Shown here one piece after another: positions 21,626 to 33,294 of a DNA stretch of 64,000 nt. The notes beneath the pieces are model-generated. The model was given only the letters and a program-made list of their open reading frames with translations. It was not told the DNA's origin and made no database searches. The translations under genes and the position numbers were made by a program. The stretch spans positions 130,299,742 to 130,363,741 of the forward strand of contig NC_133664.1 of the NCBI RefSeq assembly GCF_037893015.1, read 5' to 3'. The DNA comes from Macrotis lagotis (lineage: Eukaryota; Chordata; Mammalia; Peramelemorphia; Peramelidae). Position 1 is the stretch's first letter, and each line of letters opens with the position of its first letter.

Positions 21626-21805
21626 GGATTGGTACAACAGCAAAACATACAAGGCCCTGTTCTGTGTACTAGGATAACAAAAGGAAAAATGTCCAAGTCT
21701 CCAAGGAGTACTTTAACTGAAGAGAACAATTCATCCAGACCTTCACTGAAGTTTACCTTTCTAACAACTTTTGATGTTGCTTTGGTAAATTAAACTGATA
21801 GTCAG

Positions 21806-21940
<135 letters not shown>

Positions 21941-22048
21941 TATTTCTTAAGTGCCTATTGGGTTGCAGGCACTTGGGTTAAAAAAGAAAGGTAAAAAAAA
22001 CTGTTGCTTCTCTCATGGAATTTACAATCTAATAATATTTACATAAAT

Positions 22049-22192
22049 GAGGGACAGCTAGGTGGTGCAGTGTATAGAGCACCAACCCTGGAGTCAGAAG
22101 GACCTGAGTTCAAATGTAACCTTAAACACTTGATACTTACTAGCTGTGTGACCTTGGCAAATCACTTAGCTTCATTGCCTAAAAACAATAAT
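22049..22192 (+). mobile_element. marsupial short SINE, sense
   Basis: GGGACAGCTAGGTGGTGCAG to AGCTTCATTGCCTAAAAAC. Moderately diverged. Confidence 0.88.
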
Positions 22193-22207
22193 GATATCAA
22201 CAAAATT

Positions 22208-22345
22208 ATGAAGGGCATCAGGGTGGTATAGTAGATAGAGTGATGGGCCTGGAATCAGGAAGACTGGAATTCAAATCTTGACTCAGATACTTTCTAGCTG
22301 TGAGAACCTGGGTAAGTCTTTAAACTTCAGTGTCCTTATCAATAA
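22208..22345 (+). mobile_element. older SINE/MIR-like copy, sense
   Basis: GGGCATCAGGGTGGTATAG, GGCCTGGAATCAGGAAGAC and CTGTGAGAACCTGGGTAAG. More decayed than its neighbours. Confidence 0.7.
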
Positions 22346-22433
22346 AACGCAGGTTTGATTCTAGACCACTATAATGAAGGGAGTCATGATAATTTTTTGT
22401 TTTTTTTCAGTGCATATAAAAGTTACGTTTAGG

Positions 22434-22587
22434 GACAGCTAGGTGGCACAGTGGATAGAGCAGCGGCCCTGGAGTCAGGAGGACCTGAGATCAAATCCAG
22501 CATCAGACACTTATAATAATTACCTAGCTGTGTGATCTTGGGCAAATCACTTAACCCCATTGCCTTGCAAAAAAATTTAAAAAAAGG
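22434..22587 (+). mobile_element. short SINE nested in Tigger, sense
   Basis: Full copy from GGGACAGCTAGGTGGCACAG to the A-rich tail. Flanks GTTACGTTTA and GTTATGTTTA look like a worn target-site duplication. Confidence 0.92.
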
Positions 22588-22630
22588 TTATGTTTATACT
22601 ATACCGCAGTCTATCAAGAATGCAATAGTA

Positions 22631-22782
22631 AGGGGCAGCTAGGTGGCATAGTGGATAAAGCACCAGCCCTGGAGTCAGGAGTACCTTGGTTCAGATCCGG
22701 TCTCAGACACTTAATAATTACCTAGCTATGTGACCTTGGACAAGCCATTTAACCCTGTTTGCCTTGCAAAAACCTAAAAAAA
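22631..22782 (+). mobile_element. short SINE nested in Tigger, sense, with perfect TSD
   Basis: The 15-bp target duplication AAGAATGCAATAGTA is perfect on both sides (22616-22630 and 22783-22797), marking a rather recent insertion. Confidence 0.95.
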
Positions 22783-23045
22783 AAGAATGCAATAGTAGTA
22801 TATCTTAAAAATGTACATATCTTAATTTAAAATACTTTATTACTAAAAATTCTAGTCAAAATCTGAACTTTTTGAGTCATAATCTTTTTGCTAGTGGAGG
22901 TTCTTGCCTCAGAGATGATGACTTCTGACTGATCAAGAAGGTGGTTGCTGAAGGTTGGGGTGGCTGTAACAATGGTACTCAACACCTCACCCATTTTTAA
23001 ACAATGTAGACATCTTATTATAGGTAGTGAAGCCAATCATGTCTA

Positions 23046-23748
23046 ACCTCTGTCTAGCAATATTTTATTTATAGTGAAATTGAGCTGCTACATTCCATCA
23101 AAGTAATAAAATTATATTTTGTATATCAGGTGTTTTCACTCATTTAGAAAAACCTTAAGCTAGAGATAGTAATGTTTTACTGAAAAGATAAAGGAATAAA
23201 AGATAAGAAAGAGTACTTAGGAAGAGAAAATATTTACTGTTGTATTTGTATCTATGATACAATGTTGTAAAGATGTATGGATATTCTTATTTCCATGCTG
23301 TTGTATTTGAAATTGTACCATATCGCATTATGAAACAAATTACTAAATCACATTATCTGGTGAGATTTTGTTTAAGGCATTTTTACTAGACTTTCCTTGT
23401 TTTAAGATAAACAATGTTAGCTATTTCCTAATCTGGATAATGAACTCAGGAAGAGCAATTTCTTTCTTATCAATTTGATTATTTGAATGCCTTCTACTGA
23501 GGCGACACTTTTAGATTCATTATCTCTTCTTGTACCATGTGGATGCCATTTATCACATTTAGTCTCACTCACAGTCTCTTACTATGGTGATCTGGAGCTT
23601 TAAAAAAAATCTTTCTTGAAGTCTTGACTAAAAAGTTTGTTAATAGGTCCTGGAATATTTTGTGAGGAAAATTGAATTGTAGATTTGTATGGCTTGGCCA
23701 GGAAATTTTAGCCAAAGAATCTGACTGGGCATTTTTTTTTAAATTTAG
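23046..23748. other. AASS: distal intron 3, nothing recognised
   Basis: AT-rich intron leading to the exon 4 acceptor. No repeats recognised. Confidence 0.5.
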
Positions 23749-23862
<114 letters not shown>

Positions 23863-23924
23863 TGAAATGGCCTGTATTGATGGATACATTGATGAATATT
23901 GATGGATGTGAATGTGTGTGTGTC

Positions 23925-24066
23925 AACAATTTAACAAGTATTTATTTAGCATCTGCTGTGTGCTAGGCACAATGCTAAGCTTTGGCATATAAAGAAAGGC
24001 AAAAGCAGTATCTGTCCCCAAGGAACTTATAGTCTAAGGAGGAAGAAGACATGTAAACCACTGTGT

Positions 24067-24144
<78 letters not shown>

Positions 24145-24465
24145 TATAATAAATACATTTTTATATTATAATTATAAATAAAAAATAAAACACAAAATCT
24201 AGATAGATAGTTATAGGTATTTCTAAATTAGACAGAAATATATAGAGAGATCTATAGTTATCAACAATAAATCTCTATCTCTATCTGTATTTATCATCTA
24301 TTATATATTTAGTATAAATTTGAAACAACACTGGATAGAAGGCATTAGCATTAAGGGTAACTAGTTAAAGCTTTTTGCAGAAGGTGAGATTTTTTAACTA
24401 AGTCTTAAATGAATTCAAGTAAATCAGAAGGCAGAAAAGAAGGAGAGACAATGAGTTAGATCTTT
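23925..24465 (-). mobile_element. L2-related LINE, antisense, split by a (TA)n tract
   Basis: Left part has GCATCTGCTGTGTGCTAGGC and CCAAGGAACTTATAGTCT. The right part from about 24330 has GGCATTAGCATTAAGGG and AAAGCTTTTTGCAGAAGGTG. A TA-rich microsatellite expanded between them. Confidence 0.65.
24070..24140. repeat. (TA)n microsatellite
   Basis: About 35 uninterrupted TA units, inside the L2-related element. Confidence 0.97.
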
Positions 24466-25059
24466 GCACCCTTTGGTCTTGACACATTGGCTAGGACACA
24501 TTGACTGAACACATGTGTTCAGTGGTAATCTTATGCTATTATTTTTACTCAAAGTTCACTAATAGGAAAGTTTTTTTCAAATTAGTAATGTTCTCATGAA
24601 GGTCGTGTCAATTGTCTTTTGCATACTTGCTGCATTGAAATGGAACATTTTCCTTCTTCTATACTGAACCTATTTTTTATGACTTATTAGGCTTTTTTCA
24701 CAGAAGTTCTGCCTTTTTGTAATGGTCTTACATGTAGCAGATGGCTTCACACTTAAGAAATTCTGTTCACCTTTCTAAGTATGTAGGGCAACTCCTATTA
24801 TGACCACAAGCAATCTTCAAAATTATTTTGTCATACTAAAATTTCATCAAATGAATAAATGAATGAATGAATGAATGAATGCAGGGTTTGTAGAAAATGC
24901 AATACTTTTTAAAATTATGAATTTATAGTGAGAGTGCAGCTCGATTCAATAGGCATTTATAAACACTTTGTGTAAGACACTATGCTAGGATCTGGGTGGG
25001 GGGAGGAACTACATTCCCCCCCCGCAATCCAAAATTAATTTCCCCTTCTTTTTTATTGA

Positions 25060-25400
<341 letters not shown>

Positions 25401-25454
25401 TAGTGGAATATTATTGTAATGTGTTATAGTGTCCTTAGCTAGTTTCCTACCTTA

Positions 25455-25640
25455 TGCAGTTACGTGGGGCAGTGGATAGGGCTCTGGGCCTGGAATCAGG
25501 AAGACCTGAATTCATATCCAGCCTCAAACTTAGTAGCTGGTTAAGTCATTTACCTGCCTCAGTTTTTCCCACCTATAAAATGGGGATGATGATGATAATA
25601 TCCACCTCCCATAATTGTTAGAATCAAATAATTTAATTGT
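25455..25640 (+). mobile_element. MIR-like SINE, sense
   Basis: GGGGCAGTGGATAGGGCTCTG, GAATCAGGAAGACCTGAATTC and TAAAATGGGGATGATGATG. It fills most of the 495-bp intron 6. Confidence 0.75.
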
Positions 25641-25877
25641 AAAGTATAGAATCTGATAGAAGTTTTTATGACTTCAGATCCAGTGTCCTTATCTATTATA
25701 CCACCTAGCTGCTATGTGGACTTTAGGTTCCAGAAATGGAAAAGAAAGGTTGCCATATATTCCTAGACCATAAACTTGTACTCACCTTTGTATGTGTTTT
25801 TATAGAATCTTGAATTTTCATTTCTAGTTTTGATCCTACTTGGCTTGTCTAAATGATGCTCATTATTGTACTAACAG

Positions 25878-25956
25878 GGTGCCCAGGAGATCTTCAATGA
25901 ACTCCCTTGTGAGTTTGTGGAGCCACATGAGTTAAGAGAAGTTTCCCAAAGTGGAG
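25878..25956 (+). CDS. AASS: AASS exon 7 (residues 231-257): LKR domain
   Basis: Acceptor GTACTAACAG|GGTGCC and donor AGTGGAG|GTAATA; 79 bp, phase 0 to 1. Encodes [26 protein letters not shown]. An atypical point is the weak donor (GTAATA) followed within about 20 bp by a long CCT-rich pyrimidine tract. Confidence 0.96.
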
Positions 25957-25971
25957 GTAATAGAGGGTTCC

Positions 25972-26094
25972 TACTCTTTCTTCCCTTCCTCCTCCTATTC
26001 CTCCTTGTCCTTGTCCTCCTCCTTCTCCTCCTCCTCCTTCTCCTCCTCTTCCTCCTCCTCCTCCTCCTCCTTCTCTTTCTTCTTTTCTGCATTT
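25972..26094. repeat. (CCT/CTT)n polypyrimidine microsatellite
   Basis: About 120 bp of C and T only or nearly so, mostly CTC-CTT triplets, in intron 7 right behind the exon 7 donor. It accounts for the Leu-rich and Arg-rich false ORFs here. Confidence 0.95.
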
Positions 26095-26119
26095 CAACAT
26101 CTGATTTGTTACTTTGAGC

Positions 26120-26225
26120 TTTAGAAAGCTGCCTAGGGCATGGAGAGCTTGTGACTTGTCTGGGATCACCCAGACAGTTTGTGTAAGAGAGGAGACTTGA
26201 ACCCAATATTCCTGACTACAAAGTT
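26120..26225 (-). mobile_element. MIR SINE fragment, antisense
   Basis: GTGACTTGTCTGGGATCACCC then AGGAGACTTGAACCC. Confidence 0.6.
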
Positions 26226-26510
26226 TTCTTTTGTTTCCAATAATTTTTAGGTCACCATATTATTTGACCCCTATAAACCCCCATGTACTTCATATTCAAT
26301 ATGTAAGGAAAGAAATTCTAGAATTTATCATGTATTTGAGAAATAAAATAAAAGATTATTTTTCATAAGAAAAACAATCATTATACTTCCTTTTGTACCC
26401 AAATATCCTTTTTTTGTACCCCCCCAAATTATTATTTTTCCTATTCACAATTAAAAGAACACTATTACTGTAGGAATATTTTAATAGATAGAATAACATA
26501 ATTTTTTAAA

Positions 26511-26670
26511 TTTTATTTTTAAATTTTATCTATTTAAGGCAATGGGGTTAAGTGACTTGCCCAAGGTCACACAGCTAAGGAATTATTAAGTGTCTGAGGT
26601 CATATTTGAACTCAGGTCTTGCTGACTCCAGGGCTGGTGCTTTATTCTCTGCACCACCTAGCTGCCCCCA
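26511..26670 (-). mobile_element. marsupial short SINE, antisense
   Basis: TTTAAGGCAATGGGGTTAAG to CTCTGCACCACCTAGCTGCC, in intron 7, about 170 bp before exon 8. Confidence 0.9.
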
Positions 26671-26841
26671 AAACATAATTATTTATCAAGTTCCCATACT
26701 CTCTTGACAGATTTTCTGCATGAAAATATACTTTGTGTATATGTATTATTATTTTAATCCTGCATATAATGACATTTTATTATTATAAGTCACAGACCTG
26801 CTATTGTTATTTCTTTTATCTTTTTTCCCCTTCTCTGCTAG

Positions 26842-26969
26842 ATCTCAGGAAAGTATATGGGACAGTGTTAAGTCGACATCATCACCTTGTCAGGAAAAGA
26901 GATGGGGTGTATGACCCTGTAGAATATGACAAACATCCTCACCTCTACACATCTCGCTTTAACACTGAT
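26842..26969 (+). CDS. AASS: AASS exon 8 (residues 257-299): LKR domain
   Basis: Acceptor CTTCTCTGCTAG|ATCTCAG and donor ACTGAT|GTGAGT; 128 bp, phase 1 to 0. Encodes [19 protein letters not shown]...[15 protein letters not shown], the conserved histidine-rich LKR segment. Read-through past the donor stays open for about 75 bp, but this is not coding. Confidence 0.97.
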
Positions 26970-27834
26970 GTGAGTATTATAATCTGTTCTTGCTATGAGG
27001 TAGGCAGTTTTAGGCAAGAACAGTCAGGAATATGTCAATTCATTTGAACTCTCCATTATCAATTAATTAAAATGTGATAACTCTTGAGTCCTTTAGAAGT
27101 AACTAGTTAGCATTAGAGATACTGAAATTTTCCTTGGTATAGTTTCTGGAGCTTCTGTCTGCAGGGTTCTGTCAGAACTACTTTCTTTGATTTTGTCATT
27201 TTACCTCAAGATTGTACCACCTTTAACTTGTGCTGTAGTTTTCCTGTGCTGCTTGGTTGATTGACTTTAAATATGGTATTAATGATAAAGTCATGAATTT
27301 GATCCTTCTGCAGATAAGTATGTTCTATAGCTATAGACTACAATCCTAATCCTAGTCTCCATCTTGCAAATTCACGCCAGCAATTATGTGAGTGCACTGA
27401 GTTAAAAATAATGTATAAATAACATGCATGGGCTACTCCAAACTCATCCTCTGGAAAGGGAATTTTACAACATCCCCCATTTCAACATCCATGACAGCAA
27501 GAAACTAGAAGCATCCTCATTTAAGAAGACATCTTTCATCATTTGTGACCAATAGCCATTTCTTGCTGGGTGAACAAGTTTTTGCAGTCATGTATTTATT
27601 CAGTTGAGCGATCTTGTAGATGACAGATTATATTCTAGATCCCAGTGTTGAGCTGTGCTTGCCATAATACAGTCTTCAGTTTTATCCAAATCATATATGA
27701 TGTGATACAAAATGCAACTTCTAAATGAAAGAATGTGAAACTGAAAAATCTTAGGTCTGACTTATTAGCTCTCTTTAATGATGACTGAGTCCATTTGAAA
27801 CTTTCTGATTGTAAATACTATGTATGCATGCATG
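26970..27834. other. AASS: intron 8, left part, nothing recognised
   Basis: No repeat or exon recognised. Confidence 0.5.
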
Positions 27835-28075
27835 TAGCACCTTTCTCTATGGAGCTCACAGTGCTTACAGTTGTTATCTGATTTAATCTTCACAGCATCC
27901 CTGTGAGGAATGGGGTACATAATATCCCCATCTTACAGGTAAGGAAAATAGAGCCCAGAGAAATTGAGGTAGTCTGATTAAGGCTACATATTCAATGGCA
28001 TTGAAGGCAGAAATATAATGCCAGGCTCTTGACTTAAAGGTTCATTCTTTACCTACTAAATAATGCTATTACAGA
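27835..28075 (-). mobile_element. MIR SINE, antisense
   Basis: CTTCACAGCATCCCTGTGAGG, CCCATCTTACAGGTAAGG and GAGCCCAGAGAAATTGAGG. Well preserved. Confidence 0.8.
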
Positions 28076-28595
28076 TGAAAATGAAAAAGGACCCCCCCCC
28101 AAAGCTTTATTTTATGGGAAGTTTCTATTGCCACTTGGGATATAGTAGTTTATTGTCTTTTTGCTTTGAGGGAATGATCACTGATCCATTAAAAATAAAG
28201 AGACATTAAGAAATTATTAGTTATAATGACCTAATTTGATCAGGAGAAAAGTAGAAAACATGTATTTCATTCCCTTTTTTGGAGAGGTGGAGGATAAGGG
28301 TTTGGGATGTTACATATATTTTCAGATAATTGATATTGATTGTTTTGTTAAATCACTATTTTCTTTAAAAAATTTTTGTTACTAGGGATGACCCTTAAGT
28401 GTGGGAGGGGCAAAGGATATATTTGCAAGTGAAAGTGAAATGCAAACAGAAGATAATCAACAAAAAATAAGTTTTAAGAGTAATTTTTAAAAAGCTAATT
28501 GCTGGGTATGCTATTGATAGTTTACATCTAGCATACTCCTGTGAATATAGGTTAACTTCTATATCTCATAGGAATTCTTGGAAATTGCTTCATAG

Positions 28596-28744
28596 ATTGC
28601 CCCATACACCACATGTTTAATTAATGGAATCTACTGGGAGCAAGATACTCCTCGGTTATTGAGCCGGCAAGATGCTCAGAAACTCCTTGCCCCAATCAAA
28701 TCTTCAGTTGCTACTGTTGAGGGTTGCCCTTCCTTGCCCCACAA
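28596..28744 (+). CDS. AASS: AASS exon 9 (residues 300-349): LKR domain
   Basis: Acceptor TTGCTTCATAG|ATTGCC and donor CCACAA|GTAAGT; 149 bp, phase 0 to 2. Encodes [28 protein letters not shown]...EGCPSLPHK. The middle ([14 protein letters not shown]) differs from human more than flanking parts do, consistent with a surface loop. Confidence 0.97.
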
Positions 28745-29104
28745 GTAAGTATCTATTGTTTTGTTTTAATTATTTTTTGTTTTTATAAATAAAATTTGCA
28801 CACTGTTTTAAAAACATTTGTTTCATATTTAATTTAATTTTGTTGTGGGACATAAAGCCTGGAAGGGTTGCAGCCAGACTCTTGGAGGGTGTTCCCTACC
28901 AGGCCAAAGAATTCATCCTTCATGGAGTCCTCATTACCAATAGGACATGAAGAAAGGAGATGATATGATGAGAGTAATGTTTTAACAAGATTAGCTGGTG
29001 GTGAGCAGAGCAATTTCTTAATAAATCCCTTTATAATTGATTGACCTAAATTAGTTGCAAACTGTTCTTTTGTTAAAGATATCTGTTTATTTATTATTTG
29101 TTGA

Positions 29105-29182
29105 GGCAATCAGGATTAAATAACTTGCCCAGGGGCACTCCTGATTCCAGGGCTGGTGCTCTATCCACCTAACTCCCCCTGT
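29105..29182 (-). mobile_element. short SINE remnant with internal deletion, antisense
   Basis: ATAACTTGCCCAGGGGCAC joins directly to TCCTGATTCCAGGGCTGGTG; the centre of the element is missing. Confidence 0.8.
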
Positions 29183-29463
29183 TAATTCTAAAGAAAGATA
29201 TGTTCAAACTGGATAATTTTGCTTTTAGTAGAGTGGAACAAGCTTTCCTTTGGGAAGAAACTTCTAGGCTTTGCTTTCTTAGTTTTTTTTTTTAATTTGT
29301 TCATTTTGTATCCCTCAGTTTTCAGTGAAAAGAGTGGAAAATGTGCAATATAAGTTGTTATCTAATTCTTTGCTTTTGTTGTATGTTATTGTTATTGATT
29401 TTTAGTATTATGGCAGCTTTCAATTGGTAATACAGTATGGCATGTGGGTATCCTCTCTTTCAG

Positions 29464-29586
29464 ACTCATGGCCATTTGTGACATCTCAGCTGACACTGGA
29501 GGATCTATAGAATTTATGACAGAATGTACAACAATAGATAGTCCCTTTTGTATGTATGATGCTGACCAGCACATTATTCATGACAG
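29464..29586 (+). CDS. AASS: AASS exon 10 (residues 349-390): LKR domain
   Basis: Acceptor CTCTCTTTCAG|ACTCATG and donor GACAG|GTGAGT; 123 bp, phase 2 to 2. Encodes [40 protein letters not shown]. The CDISAD..GSIEF motif is strongly conserved in LKR and ends the second nucleotide-binding lobe. Confidence 0.98.
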
Positions 29587-29622
29587 GTGAGTTTAAGTAA
29601 TTTAAAATCTTTTGAATTGACA

Positions 29623-29624
<2 letters not shown>

Positions 29625-29664
<40 letters not shown>
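29625..29664. repeat. (TA)n microsatellite
   Basis: Pure TA run about 40 bp downstream of the exon 10 donor. Confidence 0.95.
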
Positions 29665-29670
<6 letters not shown>

Positions 29671-29702
29671 ACATTTCAGTTAGGTTATTAAAACACAAGG
29701 AC

Positions 29703-29858
29703 AGGGTAGCTAGGTGGCATAGTGGATAAAGCACCCACCTTGGAGTCTGGAGTACCTGGGTTCAAATCTGGTCTCAGACGTTTAATAATTACCTAGCTGT
29801 GTGGCCTTGGGCAAGCCACTTAACCCCATTTGCCTTGCAAAAACCTAAAAAAAACACA
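29703..29858 (+). mobile_element. marsupial short SINE, sense
   Basis: GGGTAGCTAGGTGGCATAG to TTGCCTTGCAAAAACCTAAA. Flanking AAAACACAA on both sides is a probable target duplication. Confidence 0.92.
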
Positions 29859-29954
29859 AAAGGAGAAAATTGTCCAAGTGCACATCTCAGCACTTCTTAG
29901 TGTTGATGTGTGAGCTTTTGATGACAGCAGAGACATAATAAAGGCTGTGAGGGT

Positions 29955-30180
29955 TTAAGAAGTAATAATTCACATTTATGTAGTGCTTTAAAGTTTAGGA
30001 AACAATTTTAGCCTTGTGAGTTGGACACCATTACTTCCATTTTATAAATGAGGGAAATGAGGTTCAGATAGAAAAAATAACTTACATATGTCTTCACACA
30101 GCCAGTGGTGTTAGAGCTGGGATATCAATCTAGATCTTCGTATTCTAAGTACAGTGTCCTCCCTACCAAACAATGCTAAC
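29955..30180 (-). mobile_element. MIR SINE, antisense
   Basis: TTATGTAGTGCTTTAAAGTTT, GTGAGTTGGACACCATTAC and TTCACACAGCCAGTGGTG. Confidence 0.75.
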
Positions 30181-30433
30181 TCTTCTGAAATTCATATATG
30201 TTAAAATAGAAAGTTATTAAAACACAAGCATTTCAACTTAGATAATATTTATATGAATGAGAGATTCTTATATAAGAAATTAGTAATAGATGGTATGTCA
30301 ATTATTTTTATTCTTATATATAATGTACATGTTCTGGGCTAACATGAATATGGTATTCATACTAATGTGAGGAGTGTTATGAGGTATGTTGGTTATTTTT
30401 GCATATGTAAATTAGTCATTTTGGTTCTTCTAG

Positions 30434-30545
30434 TGTTGAAGGCTCTGGGATACTCATGTGTTCTATTGACAATTTACCAGCCCAGCTCCCAATTGAAGCA
30501 ACAGAATATTTTGGAGATATGCTTTTTCCATATGTTGAAGAAATG
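30434..30545 (+). CDS. AASS: AASS exon 11 (residues 390-427): end of LKR domain
   Basis: Acceptor GGTTCTTCTAG|TGTTGAAG and donor GAAATG|GTAAGC; 112 bp, phase 2 to 0. Encodes [37 protein letters not shown], the highly conserved LKR C-terminal segment in which the metal-free [10 protein letters not shown] loop packs on the N-lobe. Confidence 0.98.
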
Positions 30546-30799
30546 GTAAGCAGAATGGTAGATTTAACAATGGGGATATCATTTGGCATGGAAACCTGAG
30601 ACATTTGATGAATATTCTGATCTTTTCCAGTTAAGATATCTTCTGTAGTTCTGTCCTTTCTCTTTCCCAGGTTTACTGGTAAACATTAACATTATTAATC
30701 CTCTACTTTCCTCATTTTTGCTATTGACATGATTGTATTTGTTCTCAGAGATTTTTCTCTCATTAAGGTATATTTGATTAAGAATGTAAAATCTATAGC

Positions 30800-31110
30800 A
30801 GTGTGTGTGTCTGTGTGTGTGTGTGTATCTCTCCTCCATCTCTCTCTTTACCTCCCCAACCTCCCTGCTTCTCCCTCCCTCTCCCCCTCTCTCTCCCCCC
30901 TCTCCCTCTCTCTCCCCATTCCCCTTCTCCTCTTCCTCTCCTTCTCCCTCCCCTTCCCCCTCTCTTTTCCCCTCTCCCTCCCTCTCCTCTTCCTCTCCCT
31001 CTCCCCTTCTCTCTGTTTCCTCCTCTCTTTTCCCCTGTTCTTTTCTCCCTCCTTCCTTCCCTCCCTCACTATCTCTCCCCCTCCCCACCTCTCCCTTTTT
31101 CTCCTTCTGA
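30800..31110. repeat. (GT)n followed by 280-bp polypyrimidine tract
   Basis: A short GT run (about 30800-30827) is followed by CTCCCT-type sequence that is almost entirely C and T to about 31110. It lies in intron 11. Long ORFs here on both strands are artefacts. Confidence 0.95.
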
Positions 31111-32995
31111 TCCATTGACCCTGTTATACAGGCCAGTTAGGTTATTTAAGAACCTTTCTCATCTGATTTAGAATGTTATAAAAATAGAAAATCAAATTGT
31201 ATCTTTTTTTCTTAGTAATTCATTAAATGACCTTAGTAAAACTATGAAGAGCTGTTGGTAGAGATTGTATAACTTTGTCAGCAGTCAGTGAATGGAATAT
31301 CATTATAATGTATAATCACTGTTTGGCTTTAATGAATTTCTCTACCACCTTCACCCTCCACCAATCCCATTTAATTTTGTGTTAAAATTTGATAACCATA
31401 GTTGTCCTCAGTAGGAATTTGTCTCTCTTGATAATAGACCCAGATTCTTAACCTTAAAAGCTAAGGAAGCTTTTCCTTAAATACTAGGTAATTTTTCATC
31501 TTGAGCTGTAGCTCTTGGGACCTACCATTCAAAAATGGTAGAACAGTTAGCAACAAAGCTAAATATACAGCCTTGCTGTTTCTCTATCAAAAATCCCTCT
31601 CCCCACCCCCTTTTAAACATTTGATGTGCCTTGCTTGCACAAAAATATCAAATAGTGAGCTAGGTGGATACAAATAGTAAGGATATGCTCTTCTGGTGGC
31701 ATTGGAGGAGAAGGGAAATGACTAGGGTCTACTAGCCAGATAGGATATCATTAGAATAATGTGGTGGTATTTTGTGCCTTTCCTGCCTTGTCTCTCTTTT
31801 TTTTTACTGTAGTACTCCAACTTTGGTTATTGGGCAAACTATTTCAAGCCTCATATTTTCTTATCTCTTTCCTCTCTCCCCCAAATTTTCATTCTCTCAG
31901 TGAAGAATCTGTGCTATACTCTAGGAAGAAAGTAATTGGAAATAAAAAATGTTTCTTGTTCAGACTTAATGGTTCTGTCTTTTTTTTATACTAATGTAAA
32001 ATGAACAGCATAGCTTATGTTTTCCATTTTTCAGAAAACTTAAATTAAAAATGAAAATTTCATTGCTTCTTCCCTTGAGACTGTTTACCATCCTCTCTAT
32101 GCATTTAGCATCCCTTCAATTGGGAGGTGATGTCAAATTAGACCTCGGTATGGGGTCTGACCCAAACTGACCCAAAATAGGTCCCAGACTAAGCTCCACT
32201 TGGCCTCTGTTTTGGCCCTGATTGATTCCTATGTAAACAGTAATTGTTTCTGTTTTAACCAGAAAAGATTTAGCACCCCATTTGCTCCCATTTCTTGAGG
32301 GTAGAGTTGTTTAGGGTTTAAGTAGTTAAGATTTTTAGATACAACTCAAAACTGGAATAAGTTTAGAGAGGTGGATTCTGGGGCTTGGTAGTTTTGTTTT
32401 CTGGATCCCTTTCGCCAGATTTTAGAAGCAAGTATGGAACGACTTGCCCACAATGCTTTGGTCCTTTGGCATTGGGTCATGCATTCTATTATTTAGTTCA
32501 AGTATAACCTTATGAAGGCATTTAATCCTTTACCAGTGTCCTGTCTGTTTTTGTCCAGGTCCTGGGAGAAGTAGGGCTTTGGGAAGATTTAAACTAAGTG
32601 CTTGATTGTACTCTGCTAGAAGAGACTAAAGCTGGTAAGCAGTGACTGTTGCCAGACAGGGCAAAATCAGTCAGGGATAAATCTTGTGCTGTTATTTTTA
32701 ACAAGCTCAATATAGCTCATTTAATTCACAAGGGTCAGGATGTTTTTCTGTACTGTAAACTCTGCCTAGAGCAGAGACTGTGATACTACCATAGTTACCA
32801 GCTGGTAGTTTAAAATTTGGAATTAATGCTGAAATGACAACTTCTTTTAGGGCAGGATTGAATGTCCTTAATAATCAGAACATTCTGTACTCTTTAGAAA
32901 ACATGCTTTTCCAAATTCCTTTCTTCTTTGACAGATGTTTCTGTGCACATACCAACACAAGGAAACCTTCTTACCAGTTTCATTTGGCCTTTCAG
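31111..32995. other. AASS: intron 11, right part, nothing recognised
   Basis: About 1.9 kb without a recognised repeat, unusual for this window. It contains ordinary, mixed-composition sequence up to the exon 12 acceptor. Confidence 0.5.
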
Positions 32996-33055
32996 ATATT
33001 ATCAGATGCGACTCAGCCTCTTGAAAGTCAGGATTTCTCTCCTGTTGTTCGAGAT
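32996..33055 (+). CDS. AASS: AASS exon 12 (residues 428-447): LKR-SDH linker
   Basis: Acceptor TTGGCCTTTCAG|ATATTATC and donor GAGAT|GTAAGT; 60 bp, phase 0. Encodes ILSDATQPLESQDFSPVVRD. Small exon next to a 119-bp intron. Confidence 0.96.
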
Positions 33056-33174
33056 GTAAGTTGTGCAAAGGTCTTCTTTCTTTCCTGAATCCCCTTCATT
33101 TCCTATCTAAACAAGTCTAAAATTTTATAGACCAATTATAATGAAATAATTACATATCTTTCACATTCTTTTAG

Positions 33175-33242
33175 GCAGTAATTGCATCCAATGGATCATT
33201 GCCTGAAAAGTATAAATATATCCTGAAACTACGGGAGAGCAG
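33175..33242 (+). CDS. AASS: AASS exon 13 (residues 448-470): LKR-SDH linker
   Basis: Acceptor CATTCTTTTAG|GCAGTA and donor GAGCAG|GTAAAG; 68 bp, phase 0 to 2. Encodes AVIASNGSLPEKYKYILKLRES, the helical linker that leads from the reductase to the dehydrogenase half. The next exon is 27 kb away. Confidence 0.96.
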
Positions 33243-33294
33243 GTAAAGTATTGTCCAGACCCTTTTCTTTTCTCAAGTGTTGAATTTTTAGATT

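Larger units (their letters stand above)
22347..23045 (-). mobile_element. Tigger-type DNA transposon remnant, antisense, with two nested SINEs
   Basis: GGTTTGATTCTAGACCAC, CAGTGCATATAAAAGTTACG, TTTGCTAGTGGAGGTTCTTG and GGTTGCTGAAGGTTGGGG match, in order, the terminal part of Tigger1-like pogo elements, including the 3' end of the transposase frame in antisense. No intact transposase is present. It is cut by SINEs at 22434-22587 and 22631-22782. Confidence 0.8.

Noticed and set aside
26970..27047. Extension of exon 8 past its donor
   Set aside because: GTGAGT donor at 26970 and exon 9 supplies the conserved [14 protein letters not shown] continuation.
30579..31171. Long Glu/Arg-rich and Pro/Leu/Ser-rich ORFs, up to 178 codons
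   Set aside because: Translations of a polypyrimidine/polypurine tract, with no splice context and strongly repetitive composition.
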